From Paenibacillus sp. Soil787 (lineage in GTDB: Bacteria; Bacillota; Bacilli; Paenibacillales; NBRC-103111), in NCBI RefSeq assembly GCF_001429545.1, contig NZ_LMSP01000001.1:601189-665188 (forward strand): DNA of 64,000 nucleotides. Direction: 5' to 3'. The position numbers and the translations under genes were made by a program. The notes below the pieces were generated by a model. It worked only from the letters and a program-made list of their open reading frames with translations, did not search any database and was not told the origin of the DNA. How positions within the stretch are numbered: the stretch's first letter is position 1; the number at the start of each line of letters is the position of its first letter. Shown here one piece after another: positions 26,415-34,520 of this stretch.

Positions 26415-26785
26415 AAGTCGACGGCGAGTATTTGTACGTGACAGATACCAAAAGAGAACTTATGGTGAAAATGACGATGGATGGGGAATCGGTATTAACG
26501 ATTGAAACGCCTGAACTTCCAAGTGTTTACGACAGCGAGCGTAAGTTTATTCCAACTGACGTTTGTGTCGCACCAAATGGCGATATCTATGTTACCGACG
26601 GGTATGGTCAACACTGGATTCATCAGTATGACGCCAAAGGTGTGCCAATCCGCTCTTGGGGCGGAAAAGGGTCCGAGCCAGGGCAGATGATTTGTCCACA
26701 TGGCATTTGCGTCGATTCACAGCACAATGTCTATGTGGCGGAGTGGACGCAATTCGGCCGTATTACCAAGTTAGCACGCAAGTAA
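26415..26785 (+). pseudogene. Truncated NHL-repeat beta-propeller gene
   Basis: Directly after the stop of the lyase-like gene, another frame reads as part of an NHL six-bladed propeller: GEYLYVTDTKRELMVKM, then TDVCVAPNGDIYVTDGYGQ, then MICPHGICVD and HNVYVAEWTQFGRITKL. Family members have an N-terminal region and more blades. Here the beginning is missing, no ribosome site or ATG is present, and the last two segments appear joined across a deletion. It is a gene remnant, although a short protein from the GTG at 26438 cannot be excluded. Confidence 0.65.
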
Positions 26786-26828
26786 CGAGAAGTCTATTTG
26801 CTATCGCTTTAGGAAGGGAAGAGATCTC

Positions 26829-27038
26829 ATGAAAGTTTCATGTACGAGTATGATCCATCATTATTATCCGAAGTTTTTTGAGCATGATCCTGTGAATTTA
26901 GCTAAGGCGAACCGTCTTGTTGAGAAAACATACGAATTTACGCAATTCCTCGTTCAAGTACTGGGTGTTTCCGACTTGGGAGCTATGTTTCCTCACAAAG
27001 TTACTTATCACCCGTCTGTCACGGTAGTCGGTTATTAG
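26829..27038 (+). pseudogene. lutA: Internally deleted lutA (lactate oxidation Fe-S protein) remnant
   Basis: The 69-codon frame starts with MKVS, the usual first residues of LutA. It then jumps to CTSMIHHYYPKFFEHDP, ANRLVEKTYEFTQFLVQVLG and KVTYHPS, which match the middle of LutA (SGSCTTM, TYEFTQF, TYHxSCH). About 75 residues between the start and CTSM are gone, the CCG Fe-S motif is lost after YHPS, and the rest of the protein is absent. A ribosome site (GGAAGGGAAGAG) survives. It is clearly a deletion derivative. The assignment is by remembered family motifs. Confidence 0.7.
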
Positions 27039-27083
27039 GCGTAAAAGTGCACAATTATGAAGGGTCTATTCTTAGGCTCATCG

Positions 27084-27974
27084 CTACCCTTTCGGTATTT
27101 TACGATATTCGGTTGGGGAAACTCCCATCATTTTCTTAAAAAGTCTGGAGAAGTAGTAGGCATCGGATATGCCGATCGCGCTTCCGATTTCTTTGATCGT
27201 GAGGGCGGTCAAATCGAGCATTTGGCTCGCTTTTTGAATTTTGAGACGTAAAAAGTACTCTACTGGCGGAAAGCCGGTTTCCTTCTTGAATAAAAAAATC
27301 AAATGCTGTTTCGAGACCCCAGTATGCTTGGCTAAATCGGAGAGTGTAATGGAAACCTCCAAATGGTCGTTCATGTACTGGATGGCGCTTTCCATATAGT
27401 TCTCCCTTTTTTTGTCTTGCGTAGACCCCGCTGAACTCATTCCGATATCACTCAAAAGCTCCCGAAAGACATTGGAAACATGGACTTGTATAGCCATAGA
27501 ATACGCTTTATTCGAAAGCAATTCATAGCAGTGTTCGAATTCCGCCAGAAACTTTGCGTTTATGATATGCGGCAAATAAATGGAGCCCTCGTACAAATTG
27601 TACATTTTAATTAATGGAGCGGCATGATCGCCATGCAAATGAAACCAGTGAATACTCCAGGGTAAATGGGAAGATGCTCCGTAACGGTGCGGTATGCCTG
27701 CAGGTATGACGGCCAAATGCCGCGCGGTTAATTGCAGGGGCTTCCGATTTTCAAGCTCGATCCATCCTTCGCCATCCGTGCAGTAGATAACAATATGGGC
27801 ATTGCTTCCATCAGATCGTTCCCGATAATGGTACTGGGCTCGCGGAAATACGCCGATATCGCTGATATATAGGTGCTTGGTTAATTCAGATTGCTCTAAT
27901 TCTTTCAAAATATAGTCGGGCATGACATGAAGCCATTCCTCTTGGAAGCCCTCTGGTTTCATAATCGTTTCCAT
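27084..27974 (-). CDS. AraC-family regulator with cupin domain
   Basis: 296-residue regulator. An N-terminal cupin part (AVIPAGIPHRYGA, WSIHWFHLHGDHA) precedes a C-terminal double helix-turn-helix (VSKQHLIFLFKKETGFPP, ISDAYYFSRLFKKMMGVSP). ATG at 27974 (METIMKPEG) is preferred over the ATG at 28025 because AAGAGGTGTGAG stands just before it on the minus strand. It is divergent from the DUF5107/TPR gene, 117 bases away, and probably controls that gene and the mutarotase-like gene behind it. The ligand is unknown. Confidence 0.88.
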   Translation of the reverse strand: METIMKPEGFQEEWLHVMPDYILKELEQSELTKHLYISDIGVFPRAQYHYRERSDGSNAHIVIYCTDGEGWIELENRKPLQLTARHLAVIPAGIPHRYGASSHLPWSIHWFHLHGDHAAPLIKMYNLYEGSIYLPHIINAKFLAEFEHCYELLSNKAYSMAIQVHVSNVFRELLSDIGMSSAGSTQDKKRENYMESAIQYMNDHLEVSITLSDLAKHTGVSKQHLIFLFKKETGFPPVEYFLRLKIQKASQMLDLTALTIKEIGSAIGISDAYYFSRLFKKMMGVSPTEYRKIPKG

Positions 27975-28091
27975 CAATCTCACACCTCTTATTGAAATAA
28001 GAATATCATCCATCATAAACCGCATTTCGTCAATTGGCAGAACGGAGTCCTAGAAGTAAATTAGAGATATCATCTAGCAGGAGGTCATCTA

Positions 28092-31000
28092 ATGAGAAGT
28101 GAAAAGACAGATTCAATGGCTCAGCAGAACGGTCAAGCGGTTCGAGTGTGGGAAGAAGAGGTTGAAATCCCAACTTACGGAATCGGAGCGCCCAATCCTA
28201 ATCCAATGTTCTTGGAAAAACGGGTGTATCAAGGCAGCTCCGGACGCGTCTATCCGCATCCTGTCATTGATAAAATAGCAGACGAGAAAGTGATGAAAAG
28301 CTATCGACTGGTTATTCTTGAAAACGAATATGTTCGAATTGAAATGATGCCGGAGCTCGGAGGACGGATCTATCGCGCGTTGGACAAAACGAATCAATAC
28401 GATTTCGTTTATTACAACAGAGTGATCAAGCCTGCGCTTGTTGGTCTCGCCGGACCGTGGATCTCAGGAGGTATCGAGTTCAACTGGCCGCAGCATCATC
28501 GTCCCAACACATTCGGCCCCGTAGAATATCGCTTCACAGTGAACGAGGATGGAAGCGCAACGGCATGGGTGAGCGAGATTGATCGCATGTACGGCACGAA
28601 GGTAACCGCTGGTTTTACGTTGTATCCAGGTAAGGCGTATTTGGAGATCTCAGCGCAGCTTTACAACCGTACACCAGAACCGCAAACCTTCCTGTGGTGG
28701 GCGAATCCGGCGGTTGCTGTTAACGAAAATACGCAATCCGTATTTCCGCAGGACGTTACGGCTGTATTCGATCACGGTAAGCGGGATGTGTCCCGATTCC
28801 CGATTGCAACCGGCACCTACTACAAAATGGACTATTCCGCTGGCGTTGATATCTCGCGGTACAAGAACATTCCGGTTCCAACTTCTTATATGGCGTACAA
28901 ATCCGATTACAACTTTGTCGGCGGTTATGATCACGGCGTACAGGCAGGTCTATTGCACGTCGCTAACCACCATATTTCCCCAGGGAAAAAGCAGTGGACG
29001 TGGGGGAACGGTGAATTCGGGCAAGCATGGGACCGCAATCTGACCGACGAAGACGGGCCGTATATCGAATTGATGACAGGCGTATATACCGACAATCAAC
29101 CGGATTTTACTTGGCTGCAGCCGTATGAGGAGAAATCGTTCAAGCAGTACTTTATGCCGTACAAAAATATTGGGGTCGTCAAAAATGCGACAATCGATGC
29201 CGCGGTTAATCTTGAAGTCGATGAAGCAACCCGTGAAGCGGTTGTTCATGTTTATGCAACTTCGCTTTTCCCGGATGCTGTTGTGGAGCTAAAAAGCCGT
29301 AAGCGCACCTATTTAAAGGAAAAACTTGAATTATCACCAGTCTCAACGTATAAATCGGTGATTATACTTGACGAAGCAGATAGACCGCATGATTTGTTGG
29401 TGCAAGTTTGGGATCAAAAAGGCATTTTGCTCGTATCCTATCGTCCAATTAAACCTTCGATTGAACAGGTGCCAGATGCGGCCAAGCCGCTTCAAGAACC
29501 GCAGGAACTGATTTCGAACGAGCAGCTATATTTGGCCGGATTGCACCTGGAACAGTACCGCCATGCAACGTTCGAGCCGGACGATTACTATTTGGAGGGG
29601 CTCAAGCGCGATCCGAACGATATCCGAATCAATGTCGCGTATGGAACGCTGCTGCTCCGCCGCTGTTTGTTCCGCGAGGCCGAAGGGCATTTCCGCACGG
29701 CGGTGAAGTCGCTTACGTGGCGTAACCCGAATCCGTACGACAGCGAAGCCTACTACCAGTTGGGTGTGTCTCTAAAACTGCAGGATCGTTTGGATGAAGC
29801 TTTCACCGCCTTTTATAAAGCAGTCTGGTCTGCAGCTTGGCAGGACAGCGGCTACTTTTCACTCGCTCAGATCGCCTGCGAAAAAGGGAATTATGAAGAG
29901 GCGCTAGAATTAGTTGAGCGTTCGCTCATCCGTAATGCGCACAACTATAAGGCGCGCCATTTGAAAACAGCCTTGCTGCGCAAATTAGGATCGGGCGAGA
30001 ATGCGCTCGCTTTTGCCCAAGAAACACTTAAGCTTGATATTGCTGATTTTGGAGCGTATAACGAATGCTATCTAGTGAATTTAGCCCAAGGAGACCGAGA
30101 TAGCGCCGATCGTGTGCTTGGAGAATTAATCCTGCTCATGCGCGGCGATGCTCATAATTACTTGAACCTCGCAGCGGACTATGCCGGGAGCGGTTTATAT
30201 GCCGAGGCGATTGACGTACTAAATCGAATTGTTCAGAACGAGAACACGGATGCATACCCGATGCTGCACTATACACTCGGTTACTTACATGAGAAAGCGG
30301 GCAACCTGGAAGGCGCAGCAAAACACCGGCAACACGGAAATGCAGCGGCTCCGGATTATTGCTTCCCGAACAGTTGGTTCGATCTGCTTATATTGGAAAG
30401 CGCCATTGCATTCAATGCCAATGACGATAAAGCGCATTACTATCTAGGTAACTTGCTGTACGACAAAAGACGTTACGAAGACGCAATCTGCCATTGGGAA
30501 TCTTCCCGGGATATTCGCGGCGATTTCGCAACCGTTCACCGCAATTTAGCGCTAGCCTATTTCAATAAACGCGGTAACGCTCAAGCGTCTCTTGTGTCCT
30601 TGGAAACAGCGTTTGAACGCCAGCAGAATGACGCAAGGGTGTTTTATGAGCTTGATCAGCTTTACAAAAAGCTCGGTTACTCGTCGGAGAATCGTTTTGA
30701 AAAACTTGAAAAGCACAAGGATTTAGTCGTTCAGCGCGACGATCTCTATTTGGAATACGTTACACTACTCAATGCACAAGGCAAACACGAGCAGGCTGCA
30801 GAGGCTCTGGTTTCTCGGAATTTTCATCCCTGGGAAGGCGGGGAGGGCAAGGTAACCGGTCAGTACATTTATTCACATGTAGAGTTGGCCAAACGCGCAC
30901 TAGATGAAGCTCAATACAAGCAAGCGCTTGAACTTTTGCAAAAAGCGCTTCATTTTCCTGAAAACCTCGGTGAAGGAAAGCTTGCCGGAGCACAAGATAA

Positions 31001-31454
31001 CCAAATCTTTTACTATTTAGGCTGTGCTTTTGAAGGTTTGAACATGACGGATAACGCATTAGCGTTTTTCGAGAAGGCGTCCTTAGGTCTGGATGAGCCA
31101 GCCAGCGTGATGTACTATAACGATCAGCCACCGGATATGATTTTTTACCAAGGCTTGGCATGGTTGAAGCTGCTAAATGAAAAAGAGGCTAAGCGCCGAT
31201 TCAACAAACTCATTGACTATGCTGAAAAGCATATTTTCGATCAAGTGAAATTCGATTATTTCGCTGTCTCGCTGCCGGATTTCCTTGTGTTCGAAGACGA
31301 TCTTAACAAGCGTAATGAAATCCACTGCAACTATATGATGGCGCTGGGCTTCATAGGAATCGGCAAGCTTGAACAAGCTAAATTGCAGCTGGAAGAAGTG
31401 CTTCGTTTAGATAAAAATCACCAAGGGGCGAGTACTCACCTTCGTTTGTGCTAA
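28092..31454 (+). CDS. DUF5107-TPR protein
   Basis: 1120-residue cytoplasmic protein in two parts. Residues about 15-390 match DUF5107, a galactose-mutarotase-like beta-sandwich (MPELGGRIYRALDKTNQYD, GIEFNWPQHHRPNTFGPVEY, FLWWANPAVAVNE). The rest, about 470-1120, is a chain of tetratricopeptide repeats (AEGHFRTAVKSLTWRNP, ALELVERSLIRNAHNYKAR, AKLQLEEVLRLDKNHQGAS). AGGAGGT at 28079 precedes the ATG. Such proteins occur in sugar-utilisation loci of Paenibacillus and Bacteroidetes and are thought to be carbohydrate-active, but no activity is established that I know of. Next to an AraC gene and an epimerase-like gene it probably belongs to one small regulon. Confidence 0.85.
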   Translation: MRSEKTDSMAQQNGQAVRVWEEEVEIPTYGIGAPNPNPMFLEKRVYQGSSGRVYPHPVIDKIADEKVMKSYRLVILENEYVRIEMMPELGGRIYRALDKTNQYDFVYYNRVIKPALVGLAGPWISGGIEFNWPQHHRPNTFGPVEYRFTVNEDGSATAWVSEIDRMYGTKVTAGFTLYPGKAYLEISAQLYNRTPEPQTFLWWANPAVAVNENTQSVFPQDVTAVFDHGKRDVSRFPIATGTYYKMDYSAGVDISRYKNIPVPTSYMAYKSDYNFVGGYDHGVQAGLLHVANHHISPGKKQWTWGNGEFGQAWDRNLTDEDGPYIELMTGVYTDNQPDFTWLQPYEEKSFKQYFMPYKNIGVVKNATIDAAVNLEVDEATREAVVHVYATSLFPDAVVELKSRKRTYLKEKLELSPVSTYKSVIILDEADRPHDLLVQVWDQKGILLVSYRPIKPSIEQVPDAAKPLQEPQELISNEQLYLAGLHLEQYRHATFEPDDYYLEGLKRDPNDIRINVAYGTLLLRRCLFREAEGHFRTAVKSLTWRNPNPYDSEAYYQLGVSLKLQDRLDEAFTAFYKAVWSAAWQDSGYFSLAQIACEKGNYEEALELVERSLIRNAHNYKARHLKTALLRKLGSGENALAFAQETLKLDIADFGAYNECYLVNLAQGDRDSADRVLGELILLMRGDAHNYLNLAADYAGSGLYAEAIDVLNRIVQNENTDAYPMLHYTLGYLHEKAGNLEGAAKHRQHGNAAAPDYCFPNSWFDLLILESAIAFNANDDKAHYYLGNLLYDKRRYEDAICHWESSRDIRGDFATVHRNLALAYFNKRGNAQASLVSLETAFERQQNDARVFYELDQLYKKLGYSSENRFEKLEKHKDLVVQRDDLYLEYVTLLNAQGKHEQAAEALVSRNFHPWEGGEGKVTGQYIYSHVELAKRALDEAQYKQALELLQKALHFPENLGEGKLAGAQDNQIFYYLGCAFEGLNMTDNALAFFEKASLGLDEPASVMYYNDQPPDMIFYQGLAWLKLLNEKEAKRRFNKLIDYAEKHIFDQVKFDYFAVSLPDFLVFEDDLNKRNEIHCNYMMALGFIGIGKLEQAKLQLEEVLRLDKNHQGASTHLRLC

Positions 31455-31501
31455 ATAATTAGGTGAAGTGAACGAGTAGAGTTGGTAATAATTACCTAGT
31501 A

Positions 31502-31531
31502 AGCTGCCATTCGACAGAGTGGCGCTTTTTC
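31502..31531 (+). terminator. Terminator after the DUF5107-TPR gene
   Basis: AGCTGCCATTC (31502-31512) pairs with GAGTGGCGCT (31517-31526) with one bulged T and a GACA loop, and TTTTCT follows. A good intrinsic terminator. Confidence 0.8.
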
Positions 31532-31570
31532 TATTTGCAGGTTATCAAAAAGATGAATTGAGGGATAGAC

Positions 31571-32509
31571 TTGGGAAGCTGGACACAAATCGAAAGTGAA
31601 GGCTATTTAACTTGGGTTGGACAAACAAATGGGATTTCGTTAACCGTGATTCCGAGTCTCGGCAGTAAGGTAACATCGCTTGTGAATCGAAAAACGAACC
31701 GGGAGTGGCTCTGGCGAAGCGGTAAACCTTTGGGAAACACAGGTTTTGGTTCTTCCTTCTCGACGGGAGACGAGAGCGGCTGGGATGAAATGTTTCCAAG
31801 CATTAACAAGTGCTTCTATCCGGAAAAACCGTGGAAGAACCAGATGATCCCAGACCATGGGGAAGTATGGTCCTTGGAATGGAGCAGTCATAGTCTGGGC
31901 GATGAGTTATATTGCCGAGTAAATGGTGTGCATTTTCCATATACGTTGGAAAAGGTGTATTCTTTTGCAGATGAAGATACATTGCGAATTGATTATTGTT
32001 TAAAGAATCATGCCTCATCGCCTTTTTCCTTTCTTTGGGCGGCACATCCCTTATTTCGAGTCCGAGAAGGTATGGTATTGAACGTTCCGAACAATATGAC
32101 AGAAATTGAGATCTCTTATTCAGAACAGGAGCGTCTAGGCGTTTTTAATGACAGGAAATCTTGGCCGCTCATTCAAACGGATAACGGAAGCGTAGATCTT
32201 AGCATGATCGAGCCAGCCGAAGGGAAATTTGCAGAAAAATATTGGTTCGCAAAGAAGGTTAAGAACGGTTGGGCCCAGCTTAGCGATCCTGCGACAGGCG
32301 AAGCAGTTACGCTCCGGTTTCCTCCGGAACAAGTACCTTATTTAGCGATTTGGGCTAATTATGGTGGATATGGCGGTCATTATCATTTTGCAATTGAGCC
32401 TGCGACAGGAAAGATGGATGATCTTTCCCATGCTTTGCGACATAACGAAACGGCCACTGTCGAAGCTAACGGGGAGTACAAGTGGTTTATTGAAGTAGTC
32501 ATAAATTAG
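31571..32509 (+). CDS. Galactose mutarotase-like (aldose 1-epimerase family) protein
   Basis: 312-residue protein with the beta-sandwich pattern of the galactose mutarotase superfamily: VIPSLGSKVTSLVNRKTNRE near the start, SGWDEMFPSINKCFYPEKPW, PDHGEVWSLEW with the typical His, FLWAAHPLFRV, and a late AIWANYGGYGGHYHFAIEPA with the conserved Glu-Pro. It would catalyse anomer interconversion of a sugar, or bind one. The start is TTG at 31571 preceded by GAGGGA; no better start is seen. It follows the DUF5107-TPR gene, which has the same fold in its first domain. The substrate is not known. Confidence 0.75.
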   Translation: MGSWTQIESEGYLTWVGQTNGISLTVIPSLGSKVTSLVNRKTNREWLWRSGKPLGNTGFGSSFSTGDESGWDEMFPSINKCFYPEKPWKNQMIPDHGEVWSLEWSSHSLGDELYCRVNGVHFPYTLEKVYSFADEDTLRIDYCLKNHASSPFSFLWAAHPLFRVREGMVLNVPNNMTEIEISYSEQERLGVFNDRKSWPLIQTDNGSVDLSMIEPAEGKFAEKYWFAKKVKNGWAQLSDPATGEAVTLRFPPEQVPYLAIWANYGGYGGHYHFAIEPATGKMDDLSHALRHNETATVEANGEYKWFIEVVIN

Positions 32510-32540
32510 TGCAAGAAAACAACAATTCAAAGCTGCATGC

Positions 32541-32695
32541 TACTTGCATTGGATGAAATCCAGTGGAAGTAGGGAATTGATAACCTATAAGCCAATTCCA
32601 TTGGAAAATTTCCAATATAAGTGCGAATTTTGAAGCATGAGACTCACTTCCATTGGAATTTTTCCAATGGAAGTATTCATTTGCTTGCTGAATAC
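32541..32695. repeat. Three 52-base tandem units each centred on a palindrome
   Basis: The 287-base gap between 32509 and 32797 has CATTGG-centred units whose CATTGG cores start at 32547, 32599 and 32651, a period of exactly 52. The third unit is a perfect hairpin: CTTCCATTGGAA (32647-32658), three T, TTCCAATGGAAG (32662-32673). The second keeps ATTGGAAA / TTTCCAAT. The first is more degraded. The rest of each unit is only loosely similar. Confidence 0.6.
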
Positions 32696-32728
32696 GATTC
32701 GAATGATCCATAAGGTCAAACTTACAGA

Positions 32729-32765
32729 GCTGTCCTCAAGTAGATTTACCTACTTATAGGACAAC
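32729..32765 (-). terminator. Hairpin downstream of the PhyH-HEAT gene
   Basis: GCTGTCCT-AAGTAG on the left pairs with CTACTT-AGGACAAC on the right with small mismatches. It lies just past the stop of the leftward gene at 32797. It lacks a clear T-run on the minus strand, so terminator activity is uncertain. Confidence 0.45.
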
Positions 32766-32796
32766 CCCGTTTTCATGTTAAGTTAGTAAAAGGCCC

Positions 32797-34377
32797 CTAG
32801 AAGGTACTGACTTTACTTGTATCCGGACACCAGCGGGAAGTGCGGTAATATCGGATCAAGATATCAACCGCTTCGCCCGTTCGCAGATGGGTAAGTGTTT
32901 CCGCTGCATAAGCTCTGACGTAACGGTCTTTGCTGTAAAGCGCTTGCTCCAAGGAGCGGACGGCTTCCTGCACATCGCCAATATTACCGGTGCGCAGCAG
33001 TGAAAGCGCCGCCGTATATCCGACCTTATTCGTAATGTAGGGTTGATCGCCTACATACGACTTTTTCGAATCCGTATGATTCGATTCTGAAGTATCGTCG
33101 TCAGCTTCATATCGTACAGAATCCTTCAATACTTTTGCTAATGCCGAAACAACCTGTTCACCAGCATTCTTGAGCATACCTAATGATTCAACCGCATTCC
33201 GGCGAACCCATTCACTTTGATCCTGTAAGCTTGAGATAAGTGTGGGTACGACTTCACCTTCGGAAGATCCTATCATCCCGAGTACGAAAACTGCCAACGC
33301 CCTGCGCTTCTCATCCTCATGCTTCATAACACGGAGAAGCTCGGGAATCGCCTCAATGCCAGCTCCTTGCAATCCGTATGCGGCTCGTTCCGCTGTCAGG
33401 TTCGACCCGTCCGTAATTTGCTTGATCAGCATTTCGATCCCTTGAGTTCCAAGGTGTCCAAGCGCATAGGCTGCATTCAAAGCGGTCGTTTCCACCGGAT
33501 CGTTCAATAAAAGCGCTAGCGAGGGAGCGCAAGAAGCCGCTTCTGCTCCGATGCGTCCCAATTCGTCCGCCGCCTGCCCGCGATGGGCCGCATTCTCGGA
33601 CTCAAGCTCTTGCCGTAATGCCAACAATCGCTCCGCGTTCTTTGGCGCGCCAACCTGCATTGCCGTAGGTTCTCCGCGGAGCCAATCCCATACATCTTGC
33701 CATAAATTCATATGGATAGCTGGCGTTCCTTCCGGCACAATCATCTCCCTGCTTTGATGATTCCAGCTCGGAAACTCTGGTGCGCTCAATCGGAGAAATT
33801 GAAACTTAAGCATATAACGATCTAGTTCTGATACATTCAGCGAAGCTTTGTGCCACAAGTCGAAATGCACAAGTACCATAGTACCCGCCTTGCCTGTGGG
33901 CAGCAGCGTCTCACCTTGGTCGCCGAGGAATTTCTCGTAGTATTGAGTGCCTGGCATGATCGCAGTTGGCCCTAAATCTTCGGTAATATCGTGGGTGTAA
34001 TAGAAAAGCATCGCCCACCACGGCCGATGACTGCGCATGGAAGACCAATAGCCGTCTTTGTGCCATTTTCCGCCACCCGGCGTCTGATTTCCAGGTTGGT
34101 TATAATGACAGTGGCGATGTGGATGCATGTAATAGTCTGATCCAAGTACACTGCGTAGGGCTCCCTTGACGATTGAAGTATCGAATAGCTGCTGAATGTC
34201 CGGGACACGGGGCAGAATGTTGTTGCCAGGGTTGCCTTCATTATGCATAACGTGATGGATCTGATTCATGATGCTCACATGAAGTTGGTGAGGCATGTCG
34301 TTCTGAAGTACCAGATAGCCTTTGGTAATAAATTGTATCATTTGCTCATCTGTCAACAAATACTTGCTATCTAACAT
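32797..34377 (-). CDS. PhyH-like dioxygenase fused to HEAT repeats
   Basis: 526-residue protein. Residues about 1-235 are a phytanoyl-CoA dioxygenase-like Fe(II)/2-oxoglutarate oxygenase: HKDGYW supplies the HxD iron ligands, and HFDLWHKAS supplies the second His, close to a TGKAGTMVLV strand. Residues about 265-520 are PBS-lyase/HEAT repeats (AADELGRIGAEAASCAPSLA, NAAYALGHLGTQGIEML, AVFVLGMIGSSEGEVVPTL, NAVESLGMLKNAGEQVV), a protein-interaction solenoid. AGGAGGAAATAAC precedes the ATG. It is divergent from the AraC gene at 34521 across a spacer with a repeated operator, so that regulator likely controls it. The hydroxylation substrate is unknown; PhyH-like enzymes occur in bacterial sugar and metabolite loci without assigned roles. 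Confidence 0.8.
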   Translation of the reverse strand: MLDSKYLLTDEQMIQFITKGYLVLQNDMPHQLHVSIMNQIHHVMHNEGNPGNNILPRVPDIQQLFDTSIVKGALRSVLGSDYYMHPHRHCHYNQPGNQTPGGGKWHKDGYWSSMRSHRPWWAMLFYYTHDITEDLGPTAIMPGTQYYEKFLGDQGETLLPTGKAGTMVLVHFDLWHKASLNVSELDRYMLKFQFLRLSAPEFPSWNHQSREMIVPEGTPAIHMNLWQDVWDWLRGEPTAMQVGAPKNAERLLALRQELESENAAHRGQAADELGRIGAEAASCAPSLALLLNDPVETTALNAAYALGHLGTQGIEMLIKQITDGSNLTAERAAYGLQGAGIEAIPELLRVMKHEDEKRRALAVFVLGMIGSSEGEVVPTLISSLQDQSEWVRRNAVESLGMLKNAGEQVVSALAKVLKDSVRYEADDDTSESNHTDSKKSYVGDQPYITNKVGYTAALSLLRTGNIGDVQEAVRSLEQALYSKDRYVRAYAAETLTHLRTGEAVDILIRYYRTSRWCPDTSKVSTF

Positions 34378-34440
34378 GTTATTTCCTCCTTAGAAATCTT
34401 CATCGTCACTTATAAACATTACAGTATTCGGAATAATTTG

Positions 34441-34476
34441 TATTTGCAAAATCGTCAATTATTTGTACAATCGTCA
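34441..34476 (+). promoter_or_regulatory. Tandem direct repeat, probable AraC operator
   Basis: TATTTGCAAAATCGTCA (34441-34457) and TATTTGTACAATCGTCA (34460-34476) agree at 15 of 17 positions and start 19 bases apart, in the spacer between the divergent PhyH-HEAT and AraC genes. Two same-direction sites about two helical turns apart are typical for AraC-family dimers. Confidence 0.6.
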
Positions 34477-34520
34477 TATCAAATACAATTTAATTTTTAC
34501 GAATAAGGTGGTGACCGTGG

